Assembly (NCBI GenBank): GCA_945871895.1
Contig: CAMBXP010000007.1
Span: 1-51,910, forward strand
Reading direction: 5' to 3'
DNA length: 51,910 nt
Source of the DNA: Chryseobacterium gleum
GTDB lineage: Bacteria; Bacteroidota; Bacteroidia; Flavobacteriales_C; GCA-002722245
Numbering within the stretch: the first letter of the stretch is position 1; every line of letters begins with the position of its first letter. Made by a program: the position numbers and the translations under genes. Below are positions 8,372 through 18,302 of this stretch, one piece after another. A model generated the notes under the pieces. It ran no database searches and was not told the origin of the DNA. It worked only from the letters and a program-made list of their open reading frames with translations.

Positions 8372-9403
8372 TTAAAAGCAAATTCTTGCTCCAATGCTGT
8401 GCACCCCTTGAAACGGATTGGTGTTTCGGTAGGAATAATCAAAGGCAAATAAAGTTTTCTCCTTGTAAGGCACTTCAATACTGAAACCTGCTGTTGGTCC
8501 GGTTAGCGCCGTCGTTCTCGTTTTAGAATTAAATACACCTTCTTCGTATACGTAGCCCGTGCGCACCATAAATATCTTCTTAAAGCGATATTCTAAGCCT
8601 AAACAAAATTGATCTTTAGCAAAAGCATTTGATGTAAATGCCCCGCTGGTAAAAAGCTGATGTTGTGTGCCAATATCGAAGCGATAGTGTGCTCCAATGT
8701 TCATTAGAAGCGGCAGCTCAAAAGGCTGAGAGCGTGATTGCAATGTTACTTCATTGTCACTTCCAGTGAATTTAGCTTTAACAGCTAAGCCGTCGCCGTA
8801 ATAACGCATTTTCGGACCCACATTTCTCAGCGACATACCAAAACCTATTTGTTTTTTACTTCCTGTGGTATATTGAATTCCTGCGTCAATCGACATACCC
8901 AACGCTTTAATATTGGCAATTTGTTCTGATATCACTCGTGCTGTAACACCACCCGAAATACTTGAGGTGAACTGACGGGCGTAGGAAGCGCCAATGTTCA
9001 TGAATTGCGGACTGTATGTGCCTATGCCGCCCTCGGGTAAGTCGGTAGTTGTAATTTGAATTTGTCCCATATTCAACGACATTATTCCTAAAGCAATAAA
9101 GTTTTTTTGTCCGAGTTTCTGACTAAATCCAAAGCTGTTGATACTGATGCCCGTGCCCATTAGCCAAGCTGTTCTGCAAAAAATCAATTCAGAGTTTTTG
9201 GTTTTGGTGAGTCCGCCAATATTTAAAAATTGTGACTCCAATCCTTCTGTCATTGAAATGGTGGAGTTGCCTGCACCCGATGAACGAGCATAAGGGTTGA
9301 TAAGCAATTGCGTTGCGCCCGCTTGTCCGGCTCTATCTCCATTGCCAGCAAAGGCATTGCTAGCCAAAACAAGAACTATTGCTATGTTTAAAATGTTCTT
9401 CAT
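8372..9403 (-). CDS. PorV/PorQ family outer membrane protein
   Basis: Predicted outer-membrane beta-barrel of 343 residues. An N-terminal signal peptide (MKNILNIAIVLVLASNAFA) is followed by the family hallmark GQAGATQLLINPYARSSG and alternating beta strands to a C-terminal aromatic residue (IGARICF). PorV shuttles type IX secretion cargo and PorQ is a related accessory protein; this one is a general family member, not provably either. The start codon overlaps the stop of the upstream secreted-protein gene (TAATG), implying translational coupling. The operon with a TonB receptor and a secreted protein suggests this barrel helps place that protein at the surface (inference). Confidence 0.88.
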   Translation of the reverse strand: MKNILNIAIVLVLASNAFAGNGDRAGQAGATQLLINPYARSSGAGNSTISMTEGLESQFLNIGGLTKTKNSELIFCRTAWLMGTGISINSFGFSQKLGQKNFIALGIMSLNMGQIQITTTDLPEGGIGTYSPQFMNIGASYARQFTSSISGGVTARVISEQIANIKALGMSIDAGIQYTTGSKKQIGFGMSLRNVGPKMRYYGDGLAVKAKFTGSDNEVTLQSRSQPFELPLLMNIGAHYRFDIGTQHQLFTSGAFTSNAFAKDQFCLGLEYRFKKIFMVRTGYVYEEGVFNSKTRTTALTGPTAGFSIEVPYKEKTLFAFDYSYRNTNPFQGVHSIGARICF

Positions 9404-12400
9404 TAAAAAGTGCTTAAATCGGTTTCACGCATCACACCAAACCATTTCAATATTTTTTCGCCAACGCCATCCACTTCAACATGCACGATATACATTCCAG
9501 AAGCGATGGGAACACCAGCATCATTGTCTAAATTCCATACTAAGTCGCTGGTTGTTCTGTCGTCTTTTTGAAAGGTTTTAACCAATGTGCCGTTAAGCGT
9601 GTAAATGCGCACTTTACACTTGTCGGGTAAATTAACAATCTTCACAATTCTATCCAATTGGCGGCTCTCATAAGAAGAAAATCCATAGTAAGGATTAGGT
9701 ACAATGTTTATCTTATCTAAAGATTCTTTGGCCGTTGTGTTGTCGTCGTTAACGGTTTTAATATCGGCAGTATTGAAAGAAAATTCCGGCAATTTACCAG
9801 CATCTTTTGCATAGGGTTTAGCAACGCGCAGTTTAATAAAAACATCAGAAGGAATATAGCCCAGCACAGGGTTCGCCATTGGGTAAGGGAAAACCCAAGT
9901 AATGTCTTTAATCACTTTTGTTTTGCTTGCCAGATTATTAGTGGCCATTAGATTGTAGTAATAATTTCCTTGATCGTAATGGGGCGCTACATTATCGTTG
10001 CTTTGGAAAATATATATGCCGTGCATTCCACCAAAATAGGCATCACCAGGATAAAGCGTGTCTGTATTCGGATTGATATCAATATTCACTGGATTCCATT
10101 TCATGTCTTTGCCGTTGGTAGATGCTCTGCTTGAATTTTCACCAAAGGCCATGTTTAATCTTACTCCTGTTTCTACATTGATGGCATAACCGGGAAACCA
10201 GCCCATACCAATGGTTCCTGAGTTGTCGGTATTTCCATTTTGATCTACGGAAGGACTTTGTCTTAAGTCGAGTTTGCCGGCGTTACCAATAGTGGCTGCT
10301 GCCGAATCACAAGTTTCTAAAACGATACAACGCGTCCATTTCGATTTGTCTTTTGTTAGTACAATATCTATAGAACCGATGTTGAATAGTTTGTTGGCGC
10401 TGATCGCTGGCGACCAGTTCCACGCCGGACCGTTTTCATCTACACTTGTTAATCGGTATGGTGAGATGAGTCCGTCTAACACCTTTTCATAATCTTGATT
10501 TGGGTCTAGTTTGGTTGTTTTATCAGTTCCTGGAGTTAAGTCATTGTCGCCCAATCCCGATTTAATCCAATCCATGTAAAAGGTTGAACCATCTATATCT
10601 TTCACACCCGTTAGCCATTGAATACCTTCGCCATCTTTACCAAAGGTCATGGTTGAACCAACATATCCATTAGTGGCCGATTTAGAATCGGATGGTCCAA
10701 ACTCCTGAAGCGCAGTTACCGATAAACCCCACTTAGCGATGATTTGTTCATTGGCTGTTTTAAGCGTTTGATGTGCAAAAACAGTGTCGTTTTTTTCTGT
10801 ATGAATCAATATCCAATAGGCATCTGTTAAATCATTGGGAGTGATAGTATCCAATATTTTAAAGGTAAAATTACCATCGGGAACACTTAGTGGATTCACC
10901 ACCTTGATATTGACTGGAGCTCCATCATTATTGTACGTTAGGGTAGAAGCTGCACCGTTGCTCAAAATATCGTTGATGGTACCTTCGCTCAAATTAATAA
11001 ACTCTCCACCATAACCTTTGCCGCTTACACGACTCATTTTGGGCTGCAAACCATACGAGGCATTCATTATGGTGCCATTATTTTGCACCGTTGGGTCGTG
11101 TGGTGTTGCTTCGTAAGTTTTTACATTTCTTCGGCCTGCTTTGTAAGGTTTTTTTTGTCCGTCGTAGCTCGAACCATTGCTATAACTAAATGTTTTAAAG
11201 TTGTTGTGGCCATAAGCCACAGCCATGTAGTAATAGGGCTTGTGGTTGATTAAAGTAGGATTACCCGAACTAAATTTATCTTCGGTAACCACAAAACTGT
11301 GAACAATTCCTTTGTTGTTTCCTTTCACCATTTCTACTGGCACCAAGGTTCCTAAATTTTCATCTGGCGAGAAGTTTACCAATTGCGATACATTGTCGGC
11401 TAAATCACATTGAGCCACCAATCGTGCTTTGGTTGCATCGGTCAATTCTGAAGCCGATATGGTAGCATCTTTCAATTGAAAAATTTGGTAGCCTTGAAAG
11501 CGGTATAGCGTATCGTAACCATTCAATCCGGTTGGGTCAATCAAGGGGTCTTTCTCCTTGTATTTTTCTAAATAATTGTTCGAAGAGTTTTTGTTTTCAA
11601 GGGTGATAATGAGTTTATTGTTGAGCTCTTTGATGGTTAAATCAGGAGCATCTGGTCCGTTTAAAACTTTAAAATTATTGTCAAAAAGCGCTTGCGCTTT
11701 ATCATCGGCTAACTGCAAAGCTTGCACAGATGCCCAAGCAGAAGAACCCTGACTAGCGCGTGCCCAAACTGCTCCCACAGTAACTGTATTTACTTGTCCC
11801 GATTGCAAGGTGAATGGTCCGGCAGATATAATAAATCGCAAGTCACTAGGTATGTCTCCTTCTCCTTTTTGCGACCAAGCACCACTATAATTAGGGTCGG
11901 TATTATCGGGAAAAGCAAAGTTGCTATTTGTACCATTTGTTCCACCGCCTGATGGCCATCCATTGCCTTCGTACTGCAAGTGTGAACCATCTTTCCAAAC
12001 ATTTTTTAGGTAGCTGTAATAATGCGTGGCATTGGTTGGATTACCCATATCCGTCATGTCGTTGCGGTAATACATGAAATTCGACATGATGATTTGTTCG
12101 CCCACTTCATCGGTAGTGCCATCGCGGTCGTTGTCGATACCGTCGTTGGCATCGGCTTTAGGGCCTTGAAAAAAATCAACGCCAACAGCAGGTGGAGATT
12201 GGCCATAACCATTGCTTCCCATATCTGCCGCATCGTTGTCGTCGGCATTGTAACAGTAGCCCAAACCACGCGCAACATCACAACCTATATAATCATCTCT
12301 AGGTCCACCTAAATCGGGGTCAACCCATTGTCCGAAATAAGTTTCATTCATCGCGAAACTCGATTTATTCTCAATCACATAATTGTAGAAAGTCATGTTG

Positions 12401-13194
12401 TTTACCTCATCATCGGTGCTAAAAGCAAAAGCTTGCGCTTTAATTTGAAGTCCAATGGGCTGACCTTTGGTTTCGGTATGAATATTACCTACATCGTTAA
12501 TAACCCACCAAATAGATTCATCTCCATATAAAACATTATTAGAGTTGCCTTGAGTTCCTGATAAATCGAAGTTAGGATAATCGCCCTTTGACGGATTGTA
12601 AATATTGTCGTTATCGGTATCGTGAAAAGGCGCTAAAAAGTAATCTTGATTGTAAGCAGTATTGCCGTGAGCAGGCCAATTTAACATCGATTCGGGAACG
12701 GCAGGACTTAAACCAGCGTTGAAATCGGCCACATAGTTTTCTACTTCTTTTCTATTCACTTTATAATGTTTGTCATATTGCAAACAAGCCGATTTATCTG
12801 TACTTGCTGTTGCGTTACTCACCGGGCCCGGCCAAAAGTCATTTCCATTTTGGCGATAGGTCATGGCTGCCACTTTCAAATTACCATTGATGTCTTTTCC
12901 GCCAATCCAAAGTGCACCAGAGAAAAGAGAACTAACGCCACCTCCTTTAGGAATTTCATATTCGGGCGATTTGTTTAAATCCCACCACATATCACCTCCG
13001 CCTAAAATCCGCACTCTAACGTTGTTCAAACTTAAGTCGATTTCACTGGTGGCAGGGTCACAATCGGCAGCTTTATAGTCACCAGTGTTTTGGTTGTTTT
13101 GAGCAACAAATCCAACGTTTTCGCGCGCCAATAGGGCGAACGATATTATCGTTGCGAAAACGGTAAGCGTATATTTTATTTTTTGTAAGTCCAT
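9403..13194 (-). CDS. Large secreted protein with T9SS-like C-terminal domain
   Basis: Predicted secreted protein of 1263 residues with an N-terminal signal (MDLQKIKYTLTVFATIISFA). Acidic loops resembling calcium sites occur at about residue 190 (HDTDNDNIYNPSKGDYP) and about 350 (GIDNDRDGTTDE). The last 90 or so residues form an Ig-like domain with INIVPNPYYGFSSYE, VRIYTLNGTLVKTF and GVPIASGMYIVHVEVDG. This resembles the type A sorting domain of type IX secretion or FlgD-type Ig domains, but runs about 20 residues past the usual C-terminus. It lies 2 nt after the TonB receptor gene and overlaps the PorV/PorQ gene. No catalytic motif is recognised; adhesin, structural or receptor-partner roles are all possible. 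Confidence 0.8.
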   Translation of the reverse strand: MDLQKIKYTLTVFATIISFALLARENVGFVAQNNQNTGDYKAADCDPATSEIDLSLNNVRVRILGGGDMWWDLNKSPEYEIPKGGGVSSLFSGALWIGGKDINGNLKVAAMTYRQNGNDFWPGPVSNATASTDKSACLQYDKHYKVNRKEVENYVADFNAGLSPAVPESMLNWPAHGNTAYNQDYFLAPFHDTDNDNIYNPSKGDYPNFDLSGTQGNSNNVLYGDESIWWVINDVGNIHTETKGQPIGLQIKAQAFAFSTDDEVNNMTFYNYVIENKSSFAMNETYFGQWVDPDLGGPRDDYIGCDVARGLGYCYNADDNDAADMGSNGYGQSPPAVGVDFFQGPKADANDGIDNDRDGTTDEVGEQIIMSNFMYYRNDMTDMGNPTNATHYYSYLKNVWKDGSHLQYEGNGWPSGGGTNGTNSNFAFPDNTDPNYSGAWSQKGEGDIPSDLRFIISAGPFTLQSGQVNTVTVGAVWARASQGSSAWASVQALQLADDKAQALFDNNFKVLNGPDAPDLTIKELNNKLIITLENKNSSNNYLEKYKEKDPLIDPTGLNGYDTLYRFQGYQIFQLKDATISASELTDATKARLVAQCDLADNVSQLVNFSPDENLGTLVPVEMVKGNNKGIVHSFVVTEDKFSSGNPTLINHKPYYYMAVAYGHNNFKTFSYSNGSSYDGQKKPYKAGRRNVKTYEATPHDPTVQNNGTIMNASYGLQPKMSRVSGKGYGGEFINLSEGTINDILSNGAASTLTYNNDGAPVNIKVVNPLSVPDGNFTFKILDTITPNDLTDAYWILIHTEKNDTVFAHQTLKTANEQIIAKWGLSVTALQEFGPSDSKSATNGYVGSTMTFGKDGEGIQWLTGVKDIDGSTFYMDWIKSGLGDNDLTPGTDKTTKLDPNQDYEKVLDGLISPYRLTSVDENGPAWNWSPAISANKLFNIGSIDIVLTKDKSKWTRCIVLETCDSAAATIGNAGKLDLRQSPSVDQNGNTDNSGTIGMGWFPGYAINVETGVRLNMAFGENSSRASTNGKDMKWNPVNIDINPNTDTLYPGDAYFGGMHGIYIFQSNDNVAPHYDQGNYYYNLMATNNLASKTKVIKDITWVFPYPMANPVLGYIPSDVFIKLRVAKPYAKDAGKLPEFSFNTADIKTVNDDNTTAKESLDKINIVPNPYYGFSSYESRQLDRIVKIVNLPDKCKVRIYTLNGTLVKTFQKDDRTTSDLVWNLDNDAGVPIASGMYIVHVEVDGVGEKILKWFGVMRETDLSTF

Positions 13195-13196
13195 AT

Positions 13197-16100
13197 TTAA
13201 AAATTGTAAATAACACCCAAGCGCAAAGTGCGAGGCATGCTGTAGTTGTAAGGACTGTTAATTACTATCGAATACAAATCGATGAACGATTGTGCATTTA
13301 CTTTGGCGTCAATTTCTTGTTGAGATACAGATGCTGTGAGGAAACCATCATCTGACGCGTTGCCTGTTAAGCGGTAAACATTAACAATGTTTCTTGTATT
13401 TAGTAAATTGTTTACAGTGAAATAAGCATTGAGTACCGTTATTTTTTGTTTCTCTTTTTCATCACCAAATTTGAGAATAAAATCTTTGTCAATTCTCACA
13501 TCCATGCGGTAGCTCCATGGCAAGCGAGAACCATTGGGCTGGCCGCTTAAGGTGTGGCTCTGACTCTTTGTTAGTGCTGCATCTTGAGTGATGTTTGATT
13601 GGCGAGAATACGGAGTTCCAGATCCAGTTCTGAGTAAGAAGTTCACGCCGAAATCAGCTAGAATTTTTCTGCCCCAACCCGGACCATTGTATGTCTTTCC
13701 TCTGCCGTAGCGGTAATCTACTTCGAAATTAATGTTGTGTCGACGATCATAATCCAAAGGAATTACGGTGCGTAAGTTAGGTGAACCCGAATTTAAAATG
13801 TTGATGCTGCTGGTAGCATTACTTCCTGTTCCTTCTGCAAATTGTAAAGTGTAGTTCACCAACATCCTAACATTGTTTACACGGCGTTGCTCGTAGGTAA
13901 ACGACATTCCTTTTACTGTTCCAAAATCGATATTACCAAAAGTTAAATAATTAACGGGGTAAGCATATTGAATAGGCATCAACTGAATCATGTCTTTAAT
14001 ATCTCTATAAAAAGCAGAAATGGTAAGTGCCGAAGAACGACTAATTTTTTGTGCAAAGCCCAATTCGTAATCGGTAGTTTTTTGGGGCTTCAATCCCGGA
14101 TTATTTAAAACTGCGCCTACCGAATTTTCCATGAACAAGTAGTTAAGTGGATTGTTGCGAGAGAAGTTGGCGCCAGGTCGTTGCGATAACACATCGTAAT
14201 GCGCAAAGAAAATAGCTTCTGTAGAGATAGGGAAAGAGAAGGATATACGTGGCATCAACACATATTGCGCTTCGTATTTTTTGAAGGAACCATCAACATT
14301 AAAGTTAGATGATTTTACGTTTTCCTTAGGGTTGACTAAGTAAGGCGTAATGCTTCCGCTTTTGGTAGAAGAGGCAATGATGGCTGGGTCGCTAACAGCC
14401 GTACCCACGCTGTTGTACCATTTGTTGTTTTCATCGCGAAAGCCCACCGCTGTTTTGTTGGTGGCATCCATGTCGTCGATATACACTTTGTAATCATCGC
14501 CAACAGAAGAGGGAATTGCGATGCCTTCGGCTCTTGCTTCTGCAGCCGTTTTAATAGGGTACAAAGAATACAAATCTCGCGGCACCATTTGGTTGGCATC
14601 GTATCTATCCAATCGCAAACCAACATTAAAAATCATGTCTTTAAAAGTGAATTTATCTTGAAGATAGCCAGCGATATAAATAGGATTGAAACCGGGCACA
14701 TTTCGCTGCATAGCATTGTCATCATTGGTAGCATTAAAGAAATCGGCAAAAGCAGCTTTCTTATCAAATGGATTCCCTAAATAATCATAGCCATAATTGC
14801 TGCCTAATGCGCCATTTCCATTTTGCATCAACTCATCTGCGCTAAACATATCTAGGCTTAAATCACTTGGTTTAAGATTGTCAATGTCTACAAAATCTGT
14901 ATTGCTTTTATTGAGGCTGGTTCTTACATTTTCAAAAAAACCTTTGATTGTTTTTCCGCTTACAGCATCAATTGTTGGAACATACAAACGATTGTATTCG
15001 GTTGTGTCGCCGTTAATGATAGGATTTGTTTTATCTAATTCGGTGTTTTTGGCATTGCCAAGCTGACGGGCCAACGTCCATAAATTCATGGGAGAAATTG
15101 AGTAAGAGCGTTCTAATCTTTGCTCGTACTCAAAACCTGCATTCAACTCATGGTTTTTTATGTCGGCGAAAATTGAGCCTATCAATCTAAACTGATTTCT
15201 TTGCGAGGTGCCATAGCCGTTTGATTGACGGCCCGTGCTGTACAAAATATCGTACACATGTTGCGGACGGTCGCCATTTAATAATGCTCCACCTTTTTGC
15301 ACCTGATCATAATTTTCGTAATTGCCAGTAACATAACCGTTGTAAATTTCATAGTACTGTTGTGTATATCGAGAGGCAGTTGCATTGTTGCCAATATTCA
15401 ATAAAGTAAATTCTTTGTCTTGCCAGCCCTGCATGTAATACCCTGCTCCGTTTACACCAGCAGAGTCGTACACATAATTCTTTTCTTGTGTGGTTTGAAA
15501 CTGACCGATATAGCCATAGTCAAACAAATTTTTACCATGAGTATCATCCATGGTAGAGTAGTTATTGCTGTTGTAATCTGTTTGCAGGGTATAGTAAGCA
15601 TTTTTAATTAAAGGCGATTTATCTCCACTTTTTAAATCTTCATTTTGTACACCAATTTTGTGCACCATTCTGCCGTAAACTCGCCAGTTGTTCGATTTGT
15701 AATAGGGGTTGTTTTCGCTGTTGAGGAGCGAATATTGATAGATATAATCGTGGCCGTTGGAATAGCTTAAATTTCCTCCTGCATAGAACGATAGCTTCTT
15801 GTTGGCTCTATATTCCAAGCGTGCATTGAGCATTAAATCTTTGGTAGCTGCATTTTGGCGGGTTTTGATGTATTCTAATGAATCGGCAGTTAAGTATTCG
15901 GCACTTCTTACTGTTCCAATTCCTGTTTGAGATACCTGCAACGGATTTTGTTGAAGACGAGTCAACACATCATCTTTCACTTTCCAAGCACCAACAGCAG
16001 AGGGCAGAGGGTCTTTGGTGTAGTTTAGCTGTCCGATTAACGAATACCCTAAAAAAGTCGATTTTTCTTTTTTGTAATACAAGGGTCCCATGAAATAAAA

Positions 16101-16847
16101 TTCCATGTTGTTGTAGCCAAAATGATCTAAAAACTGAGAGCTTTCCAGACTAATACCTTGCTCGTGTTTACTTGTCGCATTTCTTGTTGTAACAGAAACA
16201 ACGCCTCCTGTGGCATCTCCATATCGAGCAGGCATTCCACCCGTAATTACAGTAACTTGTTCTAAACTTAATTTGGGTAAAGCGGTGTTATCGCCCAATT
16301 TCACCCCATCAACATAATACAAAGTACCATCACTTCTGGCCCCACGTACATTTAAATCACCACTTCCATCATCGGGGGTATACACTCCAGCTGTTGTAGA
16401 AGCTACGGCAGAAACAGAGCTTAGTGGCGACTTAATGATGTCCTCAAAAGTCTTGGTACTTCCCGATTTAAAATCGGGGTCAATCAATGGCAATTTGTAT
16501 TTCTTAATATTAATGGTTTTGCTAACGGTATTGTTCACCAGCTTGAAATCAAGAAATGTAATTTTCTCTATGGCGATTTGTACGGCTTCCACTTTTTCTG
16601 TGGCATAACCAATGTAGCTTACAAGAACGTCGTATTGTCCGGGATTCAATGCTTTAAATATATATACCCCATTAACATCGGTTTGCGTGCCGTTGATTTC
16701 AGTGCCATCTTTTTGTATCAATACAGTAGCAAAGGGCAAGGTAATACCATTGGTATCTTTAACAATACCTCTTAGTGTTCCGGTTTGAGCAAACGCAGAA
16801 AGAGAGATAAATAACAATAAAAATAAATGAAGTAATCTTTTTGTCAT
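13197..16847 (-). CDS. TonB-dependent receptor with carboxypeptidase-regulatory-like domain
   Basis: Outer-membrane receptor of 1216 residues for energised uptake of an unknown ligand. In order: signal peptide MTKRLLHLFLLLFISLSAFA; a CarboxypepD_reg-like beta domain (about 22-105, GTLRGIVKDTNGITLPFATV); a plug (about 125-230, with LNVRGARSDGTLYYVDGVK and GGMPARYGDATGGVVSVTT); then a long barrel ending in the aromatic LGVIYNF. It is first in an operon with the secreted protein (2-nt gap) and the PorV/PorQ protein. No SusD partner is present, which argues against a standard glycan-uptake locus. A well-matched promoter ends only 7 nt before the ATG, so the mRNA may be nearly leaderless. Confidence 0.95.
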   Translation of the reverse strand: MTKRLLHLFLLLFISLSAFAQTGTLRGIVKDTNGITLPFATVLIQKDGTEINGTQTDVNGVYIFKALNPGQYDVLVSYIGYATEKVEAVQIAIEKITFLDFKLVNNTVSKTINIKKYKLPLIDPDFKSGSTKTFEDIIKSPLSSVSAVASTTAGVYTPDDGSGDLNVRGARSDGTLYYVDGVKLGDNTALPKLSLEQVTVITGGMPARYGDATGGVVSVTTRNATSKHEQGISLESSQFLDHFGYNNMEFYFMGPLYYKKEKSTFLGYSLIGQLNYTKDPLPSAVGAWKVKDDVLTRLQQNPLQVSQTGIGTVRSAEYLTADSLEYIKTRQNAATKDLMLNARLEYRANKKLSFYAGGNLSYSNGHDYIYQYSLLNSENNPYYKSNNWRVYGRMVHKIGVQNEDLKSGDKSPLIKNAYYTLQTDYNSNNYSTMDDTHGKNLFDYGYIGQFQTTQEKNYVYDSAGVNGAGYYMQGWQDKEFTLLNIGNNATASRYTQQYYEIYNGYVTGNYENYDQVQKGGALLNGDRPQHVYDILYSTGRQSNGYGTSQRNQFRLIGSIFADIKNHELNAGFEYEQRLERSYSISPMNLWTLARQLGNAKNTELDKTNPIINGDTTEYNRLYVPTIDAVSGKTIKGFFENVRTSLNKSNTDFVDIDNLKPSDLSLDMFSADELMQNGNGALGSNYGYDYLGNPFDKKAAFADFFNATNDDNAMQRNVPGFNPIYIAGYLQDKFTFKDMIFNVGLRLDRYDANQMVPRDLYSLYPIKTAAEARAEGIAIPSSVGDDYKVYIDDMDATNKTAVGFRDENNKWYNSVGTAVSDPAIIASSTKSGSITPYLVNPKENVKSSNFNVDGSFKKYEAQYVLMPRISFSFPISTEAIFFAHYDVLSQRPGANFSRNNPLNYLFMENSVGAVLNNPGLKPQKTTDYELGFAQKISRSSALTISAFYRDIKDMIQLMPIQYAYPVNYLTFGNIDFGTVKGMSFTYEQRRVNNVRMLVNYTLQFAEGTGSNATSSINILNSGSPNLRTVIPLDYDRRHNINFEVDYRYGRGKTYNGPGWGRKILADFGVNFLLRTGSGTPYSRQSNITQDAALTKSQSHTLSGQPNGSRLPWSYRMDVRIDKDFILKFGDEKEKQKITVLNAYFTVNNLLNTRNIVNVYRLTGNASDDGFLTASVSQQEIDAKVNAQSFIDLYSIVINSPYNYSMPRTLRLGVIYNF

Positions 16848-16854
16848 GGGTACT

Positions 16855-16885
16855 CAAACTTAAAATATTCAAAAGAAATATCAAA
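16855..16885 (-). promoter_or_regulatory. Predicted promoter of the TonB receptor operon
   Basis: On the minus strand TTTG (16885-16882), a 19-nt spacer, then TAAGTTTG (16862-16855), an essentially consensus Bacteroidota promoter. Only 7 nt (AGTACCC) separate it from the ATG at 16847. Confidence 0.55.
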
Positions 16886-16977
16886 AACATCTTTTGATAG
16901 ACTTTGGCATGAAAATGGAAAGCAGCTGAATACTTCCTTTTCCCCTCTTTATAGTAAGTTCATAATCCCTTTAAAAA

Positions 16978-17001
16978 GAGCCTTGTCCCCCAAGGCTTTT
17001 T
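16978..17001 (-). terminator. Intrinsic terminator after the aminotransferase gene
   Basis: Perfect 7-bp stem AGCCTTG/CAAGGCT (16979-16985 and 16991-16997) with a 5-nt loop, extended by A/T pairs and followed by a T run on either strand. It directly follows the aminotransferase stop codon at 17002 on the minus strand. Confidence 0.8.
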
Positions 17002-18201
17002 TTATTTTATTCTTCCAGGATATTGATCTAAAGCTATTCTTAAGCATTCCATCGCCTTTTTCAGCGATTCTAATTTAAGCACGTAGGCAATTCTTATTTC
17101 TTGCTCACCCATACCGTTGGTAGAATAAAATCCATTGCCCGGTGCAAACATCACTGTTTCGCCTTGGTGCTGAAACTCTTTTAAAAGCCAGATACAAAAA
17201 TTTTCTGCGCTATCTACCGGCAATTTAGCCATGATATAAAAGGCACCTTGTGGTTTAGAAAAGATAACACCTTTCATTTTAGAAAGGGCGTCAGATACTA
17301 AATCTCTTCTCTGGATATATTCTGCTTTAACTTCGTCGAAATAAGATTGAGGTGTGTCAACAGCTGCTTCGCCAGCGATTTGGCCGTAGGTAGGCGGACT
17401 CAATCTTGCCTGAGCGAATTTCAATGCTGTATCAATTACCGATTTGTTGCGCGAAATTAAGGTGCCTATTCTAGAACCGCACATGCTGTATCTTTTAGAA
17501 ATAGAGTCAATTAGAATTACATTCTCTTCTATCCCTTCTAATTGCATTACAGATAGAGGCGTTTTTTGCTCGTAGCAAAATTCGCGGTAAACCTCATCGG
17601 CAAATAAAAATAGATTGTGTTTTTTTACTATCTCTTTGATTTGTTCTAATTCTTGACGAGAATAAATTTTACCAGTAGGATTACCCGGATTACAAATCAT
17701 AATCGCCTTCGTCTTATCGGTAATATAATTCTCAAAAGTAGAGATAGGAGGCAAGGCAAAACCTTCCTCTATGGTTGTAGGAATCGTTTTAATAGAAGCA
17801 CTTGCAGCCTTAGCAAAACTAATATAATTGGCATAAAATGGCTCAGGAACCAATACTTCGTCTCCCGGATTTAAACAAACCAAAAATCCAATCAATATCG
17901 CTTCAGAACCACCTGTAGTGATGATGATATCTTCAGTTCCTAAATTGATGCTAAACTTGCTGTAGTACTCCACCAATTTGGTGCGAAAACTTTTGTTTCC
18001 TGCAGAGTGACTGTATTCTATAACTTTAATATTGGCTTTTTTAACGGCCTGTAAGGCTATTTCAGGAGTAGGAATGTCGGGCTGCCCGATATTTAAATAA
18101 TGCACATGAACGCCTCTTCTTTGGGCTGCTTCCGCATAGGGAACCAGTTTTCTAATAGGTGATTGCGTAATCTCTTTTCCTCTTTCTGAAATTTTAACCA
18201 T
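17002..18201 (-). CDS. Class I/II pyridoxal-phosphate aminotransferase
   Basis: Cytoplasmic PLP enzyme of the aspartate aminotransferase fold type I family, 399 residues, normal length. Visible signatures are NIGQPDIPTP (37-46), GGSEAI for phosphate binding (about 97-102), NPGNPTG (171-177), the PLP-contacting ADEVY (201-205) and SISKRYSMCGSRIG with the Schiff-base Lys236. The C-terminal IRIAYVL holds the substrate carboxylate-binding Arg. It probably transfers amino groups from aspartate, glutamate or similar amino acids; the exact substrate cannot be set from sequence. It is monocistronic, with a strong terminator directly behind it. Confidence 0.93.
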   Translation of the reverse strand: MVKISERGKEITQSPIRKLVPYAEAAQRRGVHVHYLNIGQPDIPTPEIALQAVKKANIKVIEYSHSAGNKSFRTKLVEYYSKFSINLGTEDIIITTGGSEAILIGFLVCLNPGDEVLVPEPFYANYISFAKAASASIKTIPTTIEEGFALPPISTFENYITDKTKAIMICNPGNPTGKIYSRQELEQIKEIVKKHNLFLFADEVYREFCYEQKTPLSVMQLEGIEENVILIDSISKRYSMCGSRIGTLISRNKSVIDTALKFAQARLSPPTYGQIAGEAAVDTPQSYFDEVKAEYIQRRDLVSDALSKMKGVIFSKPQGAFYIMAKLPVDSAENFCIWLLKEFQHQGETVMFAPGNGFYSTNGMGEQEIRIAYVLKLESLKKAMECLRIALDQYPGRIK

Positions 18202-18302
18202 GAAAAGTTTTTAAAAGTGAACAAATATAAATTAAAAATCCCTCTGAGGGAGCGATTTTAAAGAGAGTTTTCAAAAATACAATGATAAATCAATTCACTT
18301 CA

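Noticed and set aside
11722..12312. Several overlapping open frames inside the large secreted-protein gene
   Set aside because: They lie in other frames or on the other strand of a clear long coding region and have no family likeness or signals of their own.
18238..18262. Small hairpin TCCCT/AGGGA near the aminotransferase start
   Set aside because: Only about 5 bp, no T run in a useful place, no clear role.
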